In this document: one piece after another, positions 27,804 through 35,979 of the stretch | Layout of the letters: the number at the start of each line of letters is the position of its first letter | Position numbering within the stretch: the first letter of the stretch is position 1 | NCBI RefSeq assembly: GCF_024346995.1 | Contig: NZ_AP024888.1 | Coordinates: forward strand, 434,001-498,000 | From: Vibrio palustris | GTDB taxonomy: Bacteria > Pseudomonadota > Gammaproteobacteria > Enterobacterales > Vibrionaceae | Length of the DNA stretch: 64,000 bases | Direction: 5' to 3' | Position numbers and translations under genes: made by a program | Notes under the pieces: generated by a model | What the model saw: only the letters and a program-made list of their open reading frames with translations | Databases searched by the model: none | Told to the model about the DNA's origin: nothing

Positions 27804-28639
27804 AAAAATTAACCCGACCAAATGATGACGCAGTAGTTGTCTTTGAGGCATGTATCGACCGTGTTCGAAATGCAGATCTCAAGCACCGATTACAATCTTG
27901 CTCAGTAGAAGTTGGTGAAGCATCAGCTGAATTTGACCAGAAAGCCTCTGTGGCAGAGTTACATACCATTGAGGCCAAAGAAAGTGTAGCGAATGTAGTT
28001 TCAGTTGATGAGATGAAAAAGGTCTACACAGATCGAATGGCTAAAAAATTAGCCCCAGGTAGAGTTTACTATGATAAATTAATGTCACTGCCCGAGCATG
28101 GAAGGTGTCCTCTATGTTCTCAACGAGTTGTGTCTACATTAGATCATCATTTACCTAAAGCTCATTATCCGTCTTTAGCTGTATCTCCATTAAATCTTAT
28201 TCCTGCTTGTCAGGATTGCAATAAAATCAAAAGTGAAGATATACCGCTAAATTCAGAGAAAGAAACACTACACCCATACTACGATGATGTGGAAGGTTTT
28301 TTATGGGTTAAAGCAAAATTAACAGAATCAGTCCCTGTTGTTGTGGAATTTTATGTCGAACCTCCTGATGATTGTGATGATGTATTAATAGAAAGACTCA
28401 AGCACCATTTTATCACTTTTGATTTAGCCGCCCTTTATTCTTCACATGCAGCCGAAGAGCTTGCAAATATAGAATTTATAGCAAGAAAAATATTCGAAGA
28501 TAGCGGTAGTATTGAATTAAGGGAGTATTTAAGTGATATGGCAGACAGTAGAAAACAGGTGAGCATAAATTCATGGCAGGCGGCTTTTTATACTTGTTTG
28601 TATGAAAGTAACTGGTTTTGCCAAAACAGATTTCAATAA
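27800..28639 (+). CDS. ptuB: Septu-like HNH nuclease (PtuB-type)
   Basis: Probable effector nuclease of the two-gene system. The 279 residues contain an HNH/McrA-like domain with zinc ligands CPLC (103-106) and CQDC (137-140), the catalytic DHH (115-117) and LNLIPACQDCNKIKS. The downstream LHPYYDD is, as I recall, common in Septu and retron-linked HNH proteins. It begins inside the ptuA stop (ATGA overlap), so the two subunits are made together. The N-terminal 95 residues and the C-terminal 130 have no family I recognise. The stop lies five bases before an attC-like palindrome. Confidence 0.75.
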   Translation: MKKLTRPNDDAVVVFEACIDRVRNADLKHRLQSCSVEVGEASAEFDQKASVAELHTIEAKESVANVVSVDEMKKVYTDRMAKKLAPGRVYYDKLMSLPEHGRCPLCSQRVVSTLDHHLPKAHYPSLAVSPLNLIPACQDCNKIKSEDIPLNSEKETLHPYYDDVEGFLWVKAKLTESVPVVVEFYVEPPDDCDDVLIERLKHHFITFDLAALYSSHAAEELANIEFIARKIFEDSGSIELREYLSDMADSRKQVSINSWQAAFYTCLYESNWFCQNRFQ

Positions 28640-28643
28640 AAAA

Positions 28644-28714
28644 GGCTAACAAGTTGCAGCACGCGGATAAATTACTCGCTGCGCTCCTAATTTACCGGTG
28701 AGCAAAGCGTTATG
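28644..28714 (+). repeat. attC-like palindromic site 1 (after the Septu pair)
   Basis: Begins with CTAAC and ends with GCGTTATG, like the R'' and R' core boxes of integron attC sites. Inside, TTGC/GCAA and CGG-A-TAAATTA (28663-28672) against TAATTTACCG (about 28688-28697) form an imperfect hairpin with an unpaired A, the type of bulge that orients attC folding. Length about 70 bp. It shares 55 bp at about 87% identity with site 2 at 32574. Confidence 0.7.
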
Positions 28715-28763
28715 TTTTTTTGGAATATCAGGAAGTCTGTTTCACTCGTTTTAAGGAAAAAGA

Positions 28764-30764
28764 ATGAAAATAAAAAGCGCCCGTATAAAAAACTACAGGC
28801 TTTTAAAAGATGTCTATCTAACTCTTGCTGACAGGACAACCCTCATTGTTGGGCGCAACAATGCGGGTAAGACTTCTTTTGCTGAAATATTTCGAAGTTT
28901 TCTAAGTCAGTCTGGAGCTAAAATTTGTTACGAAGATTTTAACCAGTCTTGTTTAGCCGGCTTTGAGGTGGCTTTAAATGCCTTTATGAACAACCACACA
29001 GATGAGGAAATTCGCCACCTAATACCAACGATTGAGTTGGAACTTCGAATCGACTATAAGGATGATGAGGACGATTTCGGAGCTTTAGGTGATTTCATAA
29101 TTGATCTTGACGATACATTATTCGAAACCTGTATATTAGTTTCCTATCAGTTGAAAGACGGAAAAGTTAAAGAATTTTTTCATAATTTGAATATAGAAAA
29201 TCGTAAAAAATACTTTTCAGATTTACGAAGCCTTATCAACCAGCATTTCGAACCAGCGATATATGCGATTGAACCGACTAATGCAGACAATAAAGTCAGA
29301 CTTGAGTTTTCAGCATTTAAGCGCTTGATATTGTCTGGTCTTATAAATGCTCAACGCGGCCTTGATGATGAAACACATAGTGAACGAGATGTTCTTGGTA
29401 AATCATTGGGAAACATATTTAAAAGTGCAAACAGTATTAGTGCGCCTGAGGAATTTAAAGCTAAGTCAGAAGAAATCAATAAAGTTGTAGAAGAACTGCA
29501 AGAAAAAGTCGATACCGATTTTCAGGAGAAAGTAAAATCGCTTTTGCCAACGCTGAATATATTTGGGTATCCCGGCCTGAAAGATCCAAACTTAAATGCT
29601 GCTACAGAGTTGAATGTAAAATCACTTCTGGAGAGCAACACCAGAGTGTTTTACGAAGGCGATGATCACTTTACTCTGCCTGAAACCTACAATGGTTTAG
29701 GTATCCGAAATTTGATTTTCATTCTCTTTCGGATTTATGAATACTTCAGAGAGTTTCAGTCGCAGTCCACTCCGCCGAAAGGACATTTGATTTTCATTGA
29801 AGAACCCGAAGCCCATCTACACCCGCAAATGCAGGAAGTATTTATACGGCAGCTTGAGGAAATAGTCGGAGAGTTTCAAAAACAACTTAATGACGGAAAA
29901 TTGTGGCCAGTTCAGTTTGTGGTCAGCACGCATTCTTCCCATATTGCCAATGAGGTAGATTTTAGCAAAGTGCGTTACTTTTTATCCAAGAGTGGAAAAG
30001 AGACTAAGGTCAAAGATCTAGGAGAAGCGTTTGGCAGCTATGAGGTTAAAGCGGACAAGGAGTTCTTGCAGAAGTATTTAACGCTGACTAAATGTGACCT
30101 ATATTTCGCGGATAGAGCAATTCTTATCGAAGGCGCGACTGAAAGAATTCTCCTGCCAGAGATGATCAAAAAAGTGGATGATACAAAACAGCGCGGTTTA
30201 CGCAGAAAGTATATGTCTGTGGTCGAGGTAGGCGGCGCATATGCTCATCATTTTTATAAATTCATTGATTTCCTTGAGCTTAAGACTCTGTTCATTACTG
30301 ATTTGGATTCCGTAAAGAAGACCAAGGGTAAGAAGAATACAACATACCCAGCTTCCTGTGTGAGTGAAGGTACACATTCAAGTAATGCAGGCCTCTCCAA
30401 TTGGTTTGGTATGGAAGGATACGCAAGTTTGGGTGATATTTACGCCAAAGCAGAAAAGTCCAAAGTTTCAGGATGCCGTAGAGTGGCATTTCAGGTCAAC
30501 GAGGATGAAAAAGCTATATGCGGGCGTAGTTTTGAAGATGCATTTATTTTGGCAAATACAAATCTGTTTGAATTACATGGTTTGGGAGGTGTAGAGCTAG
30601 AATATTCCGTTTTTGAAAGAGCTAAGAAAATTGGAAATGAAAGCAAGGCCAATTTTGCCATTGAGTATTCTATGGAAAAAACAGATTGGGCCGTGCCTAA
30701 ATACATTTGTGAAGGGTTGGAATGGCTGGATAGCGATGATGCAGTCAAGGCTGAGGAGGTTTAG
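28764..30764 (+). CDS. gajA: Gabija GajA, OLD-family ATPase/nuclease
   Basis: Nuclease subunit of a Gabija anti-phage system. N-terminal ABC-like ATPase: Walker A GRNNAGKT (30-37), Walker B HLIFIEEPEAH (341-351) and H-loop STHSSH (388-393), with a long helical insertion between. The C-terminal TOPRIM nuclease has the glutamate in LIEGATE (Glu456) and the DLDS motif (513-516). At 666 residues it is longer than the founding Bacillus GajA (about 580). ATG 28764 has AAGGAAAAAG upstream. Two bases separate its stop from gajB, a UvrD-like helicase, which is the diagnostic Gabija pair. It lies immediately after attC-like site 1. Confidence 0.88.
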   Translation: MKIKSARIKNYRLLKDVYLTLADRTTLIVGRNNAGKTSFAEIFRSFLSQSGAKICYEDFNQSCLAGFEVALNAFMNNHTDEEIRHLIPTIELELRIDYKDDEDDFGALGDFIIDLDDTLFETCILVSYQLKDGKVKEFFHNLNIENRKKYFSDLRSLINQHFEPAIYAIEPTNADNKVRLEFSAFKRLILSGLINAQRGLDDETHSERDVLGKSLGNIFKSANSISAPEEFKAKSEEINKVVEELQEKVDTDFQEKVKSLLPTLNIFGYPGLKDPNLNAATELNVKSLLESNTRVFYEGDDHFTLPETYNGLGIRNLIFILFRIYEYFREFQSQSTPPKGHLIFIEEPEAHLHPQMQEVFIRQLEEIVGEFQKQLNDGKLWPVQFVVSTHSSHIANEVDFSKVRYFLSKSGKETKVKDLGEAFGSYEVKADKEFLQKYLTLTKCDLYFADRAILIEGATERILLPEMIKKVDDTKQRGLRRKYMSVVEVGGAYAHHFYKFIDFLELKTLFITDLDSVKKTKGKKNTTYPASCVSEGTHSSNAGLSNWFGMEGYASLGDIYAKAEKSKVSGCRRVAFQVNEDEKAICGRSFEDAFILANTNLFELHGLGGVELEYSVFERAKKIGNESKANFAIEYSMEKTDWAVPKYICEGLEWLDSDDAVKAEEV

Positions 30765-30766
30765 CA

Positions 30767-32533
30767 ATGACAAAGATAAGCCCAGCAGAGCAGGCATCTA
30801 TCGAGGCGTTGGAGCAGCTCAGAAGCTGTATCAATAAACACCAGTGCTTCCGTTTGGAAGCTGGTGCAGGTGCAGGTAAAACCTATTCTTTGATTGAGTC
30901 GATTAGGTATCTGATATCCAGTCGTGCAGACGAATTTTTAGGTAATCGGCAGCGAATTGCTTGTATTACATACACAAACGTTGCAAAGAATGAAATAAAG
31001 GATAGAACGGATCATCACCCTGTTATTTTCGCAGATACAATTCACGCATTCTGCTGGAATATACTGCAACACTATCAGGTAAAGCTCCGAGAACACCTTT
31101 CTGATCTTGGTAAAAAATGGCAACAGCGAATTGATGAGTCAGGAGGCATTAATGACCAAAGGGTCAAGTATGATTTAGGGTTTCCGATGATTAATGAGCG
31201 AGAGATTAGCTTGCACCATGACGATGTAATTACATTGATGGCTTGTATGCTTGCCTACCCCAAATTTCAGAAGCTACTAAAAAGTAAATTCCCAATAGTG
31301 TTCATTGATGAATATCAGGATACCAATATTAAGCTTGCGGAAAGTATTGTCACCAATCTAATAAATAATGATTCAGGTGTAGTTATCGGTTTATTCGGTG
31401 ATCACTGGCAAAAAATCTATGGCTCCTCGGCTTGTGGTTTGATCTCTAGTGACAAAGGAAAAATAGTAGAAATCGGAAAGAGAGCAAACTTTCGATCAGA
31501 CAAAAATATAGTCAGATGTTTAAACAGAATGAGGCCAGACCTTCCGCAAGCTGAATCAGACCCAGACTCTGAAGGAGTGATAAAACTTTTCCATTCTAAT
31601 GATTGGGTGGGGATAAGACGAGATGGGAAAGGTGGTGGACACTGGAAGGACGATCTTCCAGAAGAGAATGTAAGAGAACATATAGAGAAAACGAAAGAAT
31701 TAATGTGTAGAGACGGATGGGATTTATCTCCTGACAAAACGAAAATTCTGTTCTTAACAAACAACCTTATTGCTAGTGAGCAGAGCTTTAAAAATCTTTC
31801 AAATTGTTTTCGCTATACAGATGACTATCTCAAAAAGAATGATAAATATATCCAGTTTTTCCTTGAGGTGATAGAGCCCACTGCACTTGCATACGAGCAA
31901 CAGCAATATGGTGAACTGTTACAAGTCAAAAAGAAAAACCAACCACAGTTGAAATGCCAAGCTGATAAAACAGAGTGGATGAATAATTTAGGGAAAGTAA
32001 TGCACGCAAGAGCCAATTCTACTATTGGCGATATGCTGGATATTTTGATGGAAACTAAGATGCCTAGACTTTCGTCTAAAATCGAAGAGGCAGAAGAACG
32101 ATATAAGCAGCTTATATCAAAGCCTAATGAAGAGCTGGAAGAGGATGAATCAAAATTTATTAATAAGTTAAATAAGTTACGCTCAGTAAAGTATTCAGAG
32201 GTCGTGAGTCTGAGTGATTATATCGATGAAAAGACACCATTTTCAACGCAGCACGGGGTGAAAGGAGCGGAGTTTGACAATGTACTTGTTGTTTGTGGTC
32301 GTGGCTGGAATCAATATAACTGGAACCAGATGTTAGAGTGGATGGATGAAAGCTATCCCAAAGATAAGCAAGACACATTCGAACGAAACCGCAACTTGTT
32401 TTACGTCAGCTGTTCGCGAGGCAAGCACAATCTATCTCTGCTGTTTACGCAGGAGCTGTCTGAAAAATCAATTGCGGAACTAGAGCGAATATTTGGTCAA
32501 GACAACGTGTTGGGTAATCCGTTTGGGGTTTAG
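30767..32533 (+). CDS. gajB: Gabija GajB, UvrD/Rep-type helicase
   Basis: Superfamily 1 helicase-like partner of GajA, thought to sense nucleic-acid ends and trigger the nuclease. The 588 residues carry Walker A GAGAGKT (33-39), CITYTNVAKNEI, Walker B DEYQDT (181-186), a motif III/IV region with IGLFGDHWQKIYG, and FSTQHGVKGAEFDNVLVV with the final FYVSCSRGKHNL. It is somewhat longer than the founding GajB (about 500). Its start is coupled to gajA (GAGG in the gajA end). Confidence 0.88.
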   Translation: MTKISPAEQASIEALEQLRSCINKHQCFRLEAGAGAGKTYSLIESIRYLISSRADEFLGNRQRIACITYTNVAKNEIKDRTDHHPVIFADTIHAFCWNILQHYQVKLREHLSDLGKKWQQRIDESGGINDQRVKYDLGFPMINEREISLHHDDVITLMACMLAYPKFQKLLKSKFPIVFIDEYQDTNIKLAESIVTNLINNDSGVVIGLFGDHWQKIYGSSACGLISSDKGKIVEIGKRANFRSDKNIVRCLNRMRPDLPQAESDPDSEGVIKLFHSNDWVGIRRDGKGGGHWKDDLPEENVREHIEKTKELMCRDGWDLSPDKTKILFLTNNLIASEQSFKNLSNCFRYTDDYLKKNDKYIQFFLEVIEPTALAYEQQQYGELLQVKKKNQPQLKCQADKTEWMNNLGKVMHARANSTIGDMLDILMETKMPRLSSKIEEAEERYKQLISKPNEELEEDESKFINKLNKLRSVKYSEVVSLSDYIDEKTPFSTQHGVKGAEFDNVLVVCGRGWNQYNWNQMLEWMDESYPKDKQDTFERNRNLFYVSCSRGKHNLSLLFTQELSEKSIAELERIFGQDNVLGNPFGV

Positions 32534-32947
32534 GCTCTCCTTGGGTTTCCTCGGTTCTATTGATTTAGACAAAACATAACATATTGCTGCACGCGGATAA
32601 ATTACTCGCTACGTTCCCAATTTTCCGGTGAGAAATAAACAAGGCACCCATACTATAAATAAGCCATGTTCTACGTGTCATTCTAGCATTTTATAGTGAT
32701 GTAATATTTGCATCGGTTAGTCTTTCTTAGTTTTAAACGATGAGTTGATGATTTTTATCGAAATTTACGTTACGCAAGTCTAGTAAAGTTCGACTAATAT
32801 TGTTTAGATAGCAAAAGCTTAACTAGTGAGTGGAGTGGCTAAGCCAATAGCTGTTGTGTTTTTGCTCCTTTTCGGCCCGCTTCGGTCTACACTTTGTGGT
32901 CGAATATGTTATCGGACTTTATAAACCTAGTTAAATGCGATATATAA
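32534..32947. other. Gap between gajB and the GNAT gene, holding attC-like site 2
   Basis: No gene seen. attC-like site 2 lies at 32574-32640. A further stretch (32850-32920) has a weak inverted TTCG...CGAA element and a short run similar to part of Vibrio cholerae repeats (GTTGTGTTT), too weak to call. Confidence 0.45.
32574..32640 (+). repeat. attC-like palindromic site 2 (after the Gabija pair)
   Basis: Close copy of site 1: from AACA (32578) to CCGGTGAG (32632) about 48 of 55 positions agree, including an identical stretch of over 20 bases across the left arm. The right end differs: AAATAAAC replaces the CAAAGCGTTATG core, so the recombination core looks lost or replaced. It lies 41 bases beyond the gajB stop. 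Confidence 0.65.
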
Positions 32948-33478
32948 ATGCAAGATGAAAGAATAAAATTGGTTCCACCTTCGTTGCATTATACGGATTC
33001 AATGTTTAAAGCGATTAACGCAAGCAAATCAGAATTATCAACGTTTTTACCGTGGGCTACGTCATTACTCTCAAAAGATGACTTGAAAGGTAATATACAA
33101 TGGGCTGCCAACAATTTTGAAAAATTCTCCGATGAATTTTGGTTTAATATTGTTGAGATAAATACTGAGGAATTTATTGGTGCGGTAGGTTTTCTTATTC
33201 GAGACATAGCCGTTCCTTATTACGAAATTGGTTATTGGTTAAGCACCAATCAAGTGGGTAAAGGGTATATTACCAGCGCGGTAAAATTGGTAGAGCGATA
33301 TGCTTTTTTAGAGCAAAGTGCTAAGAGAGTCGAGATTAAAATGGCCAGCTCTAACTCAAAAAGTCAGGCGGTTGCAACACCTTGTGGCTATCAATTTGAA
33401 GCTCGGTTAGCTAATGCTCGTCGCTTACCATCCGGTGAGTTAGACGATACTTTAATTTATGTAAAAACGGATTTATAA
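32948..33478 (+). CDS. RimJ/RimL-type GNAT acetyltransferase
   Basis: A 176-residue acetyltransferase of the GNAT RimJ/RimL group: an N-terminal IKLVPPSLHYTDSMFKAI, EFIGAVGFLIRDIAVPYYEIGYWLSTNQVGKGYITSAVKLV with the acetyl-CoA loop (Q-V-G-K-G-Y), and YQFEARLANARRLPSGELDDTLIY. Relatives acetylate protein N-termini or small molecules, including some antibiotics; the target is unknown. No good Shine-Dalgarno site precedes ATG 32948. The stop overlaps the start of a VCR-like palindrome, the usual position in an integron cassette, which suggests mobile origin. Confidence 0.85.
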   Translation: MQDERIKLVPPSLHYTDSMFKAINASKSELSTFLPWATSLLSKDDLKGNIQWAANNFEKFSDEFWFNIVEINTEEFIGAVGFLIRDIAVPYYEIGYWLSTNQVGKGYITSAVKLVERYAFLEQSAKRVEIKMASSNSKSQAVATPCGYQFEARLANARRLPSGELDDTLIYVKTDL

Positions 33479-33550
33479 CGAACGTGTATCAATTATGAGG
33501 ATACGGGAACACCGGATGAGTTGCTCCTCACTTGAGCGGGCGTTATATAT
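33475..33550 (+). repeat. attC/VCR-like palindromic site 3 (after the GNAT gene)
   Basis: Starts TATAACGAACG (33476) and ends GAGCGGGCGTTATA (33536-33549); TATAACG and CGTTATA are perfect complements. The two ends closely resemble the ends of Vibrio cholerae repeats (TAACAAACG ... GGCGGGCGTTA). Internally GAGGA and TCCTC can pair. Length about 75 bp. It begins at the stop codon of the GNAT gene. Sequence differs from sites 1 and 2. Confidence 0.65.
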
Positions 33551-33608
33551 AAATGTAATCGAAGAGTTGTCAATTAATTTATTAACATGATTATAAAGGA
33601 GATAGATA

Positions 33609-33776
33609 ATGTTAGAAATTTTACAATACGCGACAAGTGGTTTTTGGGTATTAATAGGCTCGACCATTTTCTCTTGCTCGGTTTTGGTAAGCATCGGTTG
33701 GGTTATCAATGCTATTTTGTTAGGTTTGAGAGGTGAAAAGTGTTCTCCCGGGGAAGTCTTAAGCAAACTATTTTAA
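33609..33776 (+). CDS. Small membrane protein of 55 residues
   Basis: A short gene not resembling anything I can name. ATG 33609 has an excellent AAAGGAG eight bases upstream, and a terminator follows its stop. The protein is MLEILQYATSGFWVLIGSTI followed by a hydrophobic stretch (about residues 12-42) and a short tail GEKCSPGEVLSKLF. A single long or two short membrane helices are likely. It is placed between VCR-like site 3 and the BCCT transporter gene, at the right edge of the accessory region. Confidence 0.7.
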   Translation: MLEILQYATSGFWVLIGSTIFSCSVLVSIGWVINAILLGLRGEKCSPGEVLSKLF

Positions 33777-34183
33777 TCTCGGTTTACTGGGTACTGTTTG
33801 AAGTTCAACTTATATAACGACGCCAAAAGGCGTCTTTTTTATTGCTTTGTTTCTTAAACGAGCGTGCTTCTATTTAATATCCTTGGTAACTGATTACTGC
33901 AATAGCGGTTGGTGTTGCGCTATTTGGCAACGCGCAACCTGTTGTCTTTTTGCAAAACGTCACCGAATTCAATCCATGTAAAACGTACTGATAACATACG
34001 TACACGATTAAATATTTGACCTTAATTAGTGTGTTTCTACCTATAATTTGTTGCAAATTAGTTAACTATACTGGTACTATCTAAAAAAATCGATTAGAGC
34101 ACTAATCAATTTTTGTGAAATTTACGGATTTTTTGCTTTTCCGTTTTTAAAAAGCACAGAGAACTCATTATTGAGGCAATACC
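33777..34183. other. Gap between the 55-residue gene and the BCCT transporter
   Basis: Contains the terminator at 33819-33840 and the BCCT promoter region. A TATAAT at 34042-34047 is a good -10 box, but the nearest TTGAC (34016) is too far upstream for a normal -35. No gene seen. Confidence 0.5.
33819..33840 (+). terminator. Terminator after the 55-residue gene
   Basis: GACGCC (33819-33824), loop AAAA, GGCGTC (33829-33834), then six T. Confidence 0.9.
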
Positions 34184-35770
34184 ATGGATGAAGCTTCGTT
34201 TAAGAAATACAGTATAGAAACAACCGATTATCAGGTGGGGCAGGACAACGTACAAAAATGGGGTTTTGACGTACACAACCCGGTCTTTGGTATCAGCGCA
34301 GGGCTTATTTTACTTTTTCTCGGGTCACTACTTTTTATTGATCCAAACGTCGCTAAAGAGGCGTTGAACTCGGTTAAAAACGGGATTATTGAACAGTTTG
34401 ATGGGCTATTTATGTGGTCTGCAAATTTCTTCGTAGTCTTTACTTTCGTCGTCATGTTATCTCCACTAGGTAAAATTCGTATTGGGGGTAAAGAGGCGGT
34501 CGCGGATCACTCTCGTGGCTCTTGGCTTTCTATGCTGTTTGCAGCTGGGATGGGGATTGGCCTGCTATTTTGGGGCGTCGCAGAACCGACGGCTTATTAT
34601 ACCGACTGGTGGGGAACACCTCTTAATGTGACGCCGCTAACGCCAGAAGCAAAATCGCTCGCGATGGGGGCAACAATATTTCACTGGGGTATCCATGGCT
34701 GGGCGATCTACGCGATTGTTGCTCTTGCGTTATCTTTTTTTGCATTCAATAAAGGTCTACCACTGTCTATTCGCTCGGTTTTCTATCCTATTTTTGGTGA
34801 TAGAGCTTGGGGATGGCTAGGTCATATTATTGATATTATGGCGGTACTGGCTACGTTATTTGGTTTGGCAACGTCGTTGGGATTAGGCGCTCAGCAAGCG
34901 ACAAGTGGCATTAATTATGTGTTTGGTACCGACGGTGATTTTGGTATGCAAATGGCGGTGATTGTCTTTGTTACGCTGATTGCGATCATTTCGGTTATCC
35001 GTGGGATAGATGGGGGCGTCAAGTTATTGAGTAATATCAATATGGTCTTCGCTTTTTTACTCCTCGTTTTTATTACTATTGTCAGCTTTGATATTGCGGT
35101 TGAATCTGTGCCTGCCACGTTCATGGCTTATATTGAAAACATTATTCCATTGAGTAATCCGCATGGACGAGAAGATGAAACATGGATGCACGGTTGGACA
35201 GTGTTCTACTGGGCATGGTGGATTTCATGGTCGCCATTTGTAGGGATGTTCATTGCGCGTGTGTCTAAAGGCCGTACGGTTCGTGAGTTCTTATTTTCAG
35301 TCGTGTTTGTTCCGACCCTGATGACGATTATTTGGATGGGTATCTTTGGCGGTATCGCCTTGGATCAAGTCGCTAATAAGATTGGCGATCTAGGTACGAA
35401 TGGATTGACCGATATTTCTGTCACCTTGTTCCAAGTATATGATCAACTGCCATTTGGGCACATTATTTCGGTCATTTCGATTGTTCTGATTTTGATTTTC
35501 TTTATTACATCGTCAGATTCAGGCTCGCTTGTTATCGATAGCATCACGGCCGGCGGTAAAATTGATGCGCCAATACCTCAGCGTATTTTCTGGGCGTCTG
35601 TCGAAGGTGCGATTGCTGCTATGATGTTGTGGGTTGGCGGTACAGAAGCGCTGCAAGCGTTGCAATCTGGCGTGGTGACGACGGCTCTGCCATTTACCTT
35701 TGTATTATTGTTAATGTGTTTTAGTTTAGTCAAAGGACTGAAAACCGAATTGCCACTTTATACTAAGTAA
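34184..35770 (+). CDS. BCCT-family betaine/choline/carnitine transporter
   Basis: A 528-residue inner-membrane secondary transporter for quaternary-ammonium osmolytes such as glycine betaine. Twelve hydrophobic helices are visible. The family signatures are GMGIGLLFWGVAEP (helix 3, substrate/Na site) and WTVFYWAWWISWSPFVGMFIARVSKGRT (helix 8, Trp box). TSSDSGSL in helix 10 is also typical. The short C-terminal tail (KTELPLYTK) lacks the long osmosensing extension of BetP. ATG 34184 follows GAGGCAATACC. Several BCCT copies per genome are normal in Vibrio; no uptake or synthesis partner adjoins it. Osmotic control is expected but not visible. Confidence 0.92.
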   Translation: MDEASFKKYSIETTDYQVGQDNVQKWGFDVHNPVFGISAGLILLFLGSLLFIDPNVAKEALNSVKNGIIEQFDGLFMWSANFFVVFTFVVMLSPLGKIRIGGKEAVADHSRGSWLSMLFAAGMGIGLLFWGVAEPTAYYTDWWGTPLNVTPLTPEAKSLAMGATIFHWGIHGWAIYAIVALALSFFAFNKGLPLSIRSVFYPIFGDRAWGWLGHIIDIMAVLATLFGLATSLGLGAQQATSGINYVFGTDGDFGMQMAVIVFVTLIAIISVIRGIDGGVKLLSNINMVFAFLLLVFITIVSFDIAVESVPATFMAYIENIIPLSNPHGREDETWMHGWTVFYWAWWISWSPFVGMFIARVSKGRTVREFLFSVVFVPTLMTIIWMGIFGGIALDQVANKIGDLGTNGLTDISVTLFQVYDQLPFGHIISVISIVLILIFFITSSDSGSLVIDSITAGGKIDAPIPQRIFWASVEGAIAAMMLWVGGTEALQALQSGVVTTALPFTFVLLLMCFSLVKGLKTELPLYTK

Positions 35771-35792
35771 AGAACGAACCGAGTTACATTTT

Positions 35793-35822
35793 GAAAAGAC
35801 CAGCTAATGCTGGTCTTTTTTC
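35793..35822 (+). terminator. Terminator after the BCCT gene
   Basis: AAAAGACCAGC (35794-35804), loop TAAT, GCTGGTCTTTT (35809-35819), then T. Confidence 0.9.
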
Positions 35823-35979
35823 ATTAGGTAATCAGTGAATCACTGAGCGTATGATAAAGCGCACTGTGCAGCGCCACCGTTATCAATGTGCCCTTTTATT
35901 ACTGTCTACAAGTGATTACTGTCTAAAAAAATAGCATCTGTTATCAGACGCTATTACATAGGGGAGAGCTCAACGATGC

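Noticed and set aside
26271..28639. Retron-associated ATPase-HNH pair
   Set aside because: No reverse transcriptase gene lies upstream; the nearest upstream gene is nrdG.
32850..32930. A fourth, degenerate VCR-like site before the GNAT gene
   Set aside because: Only short similarity (GTTGTGTTT) and a weak inverted repeat; no convincing core boxes.
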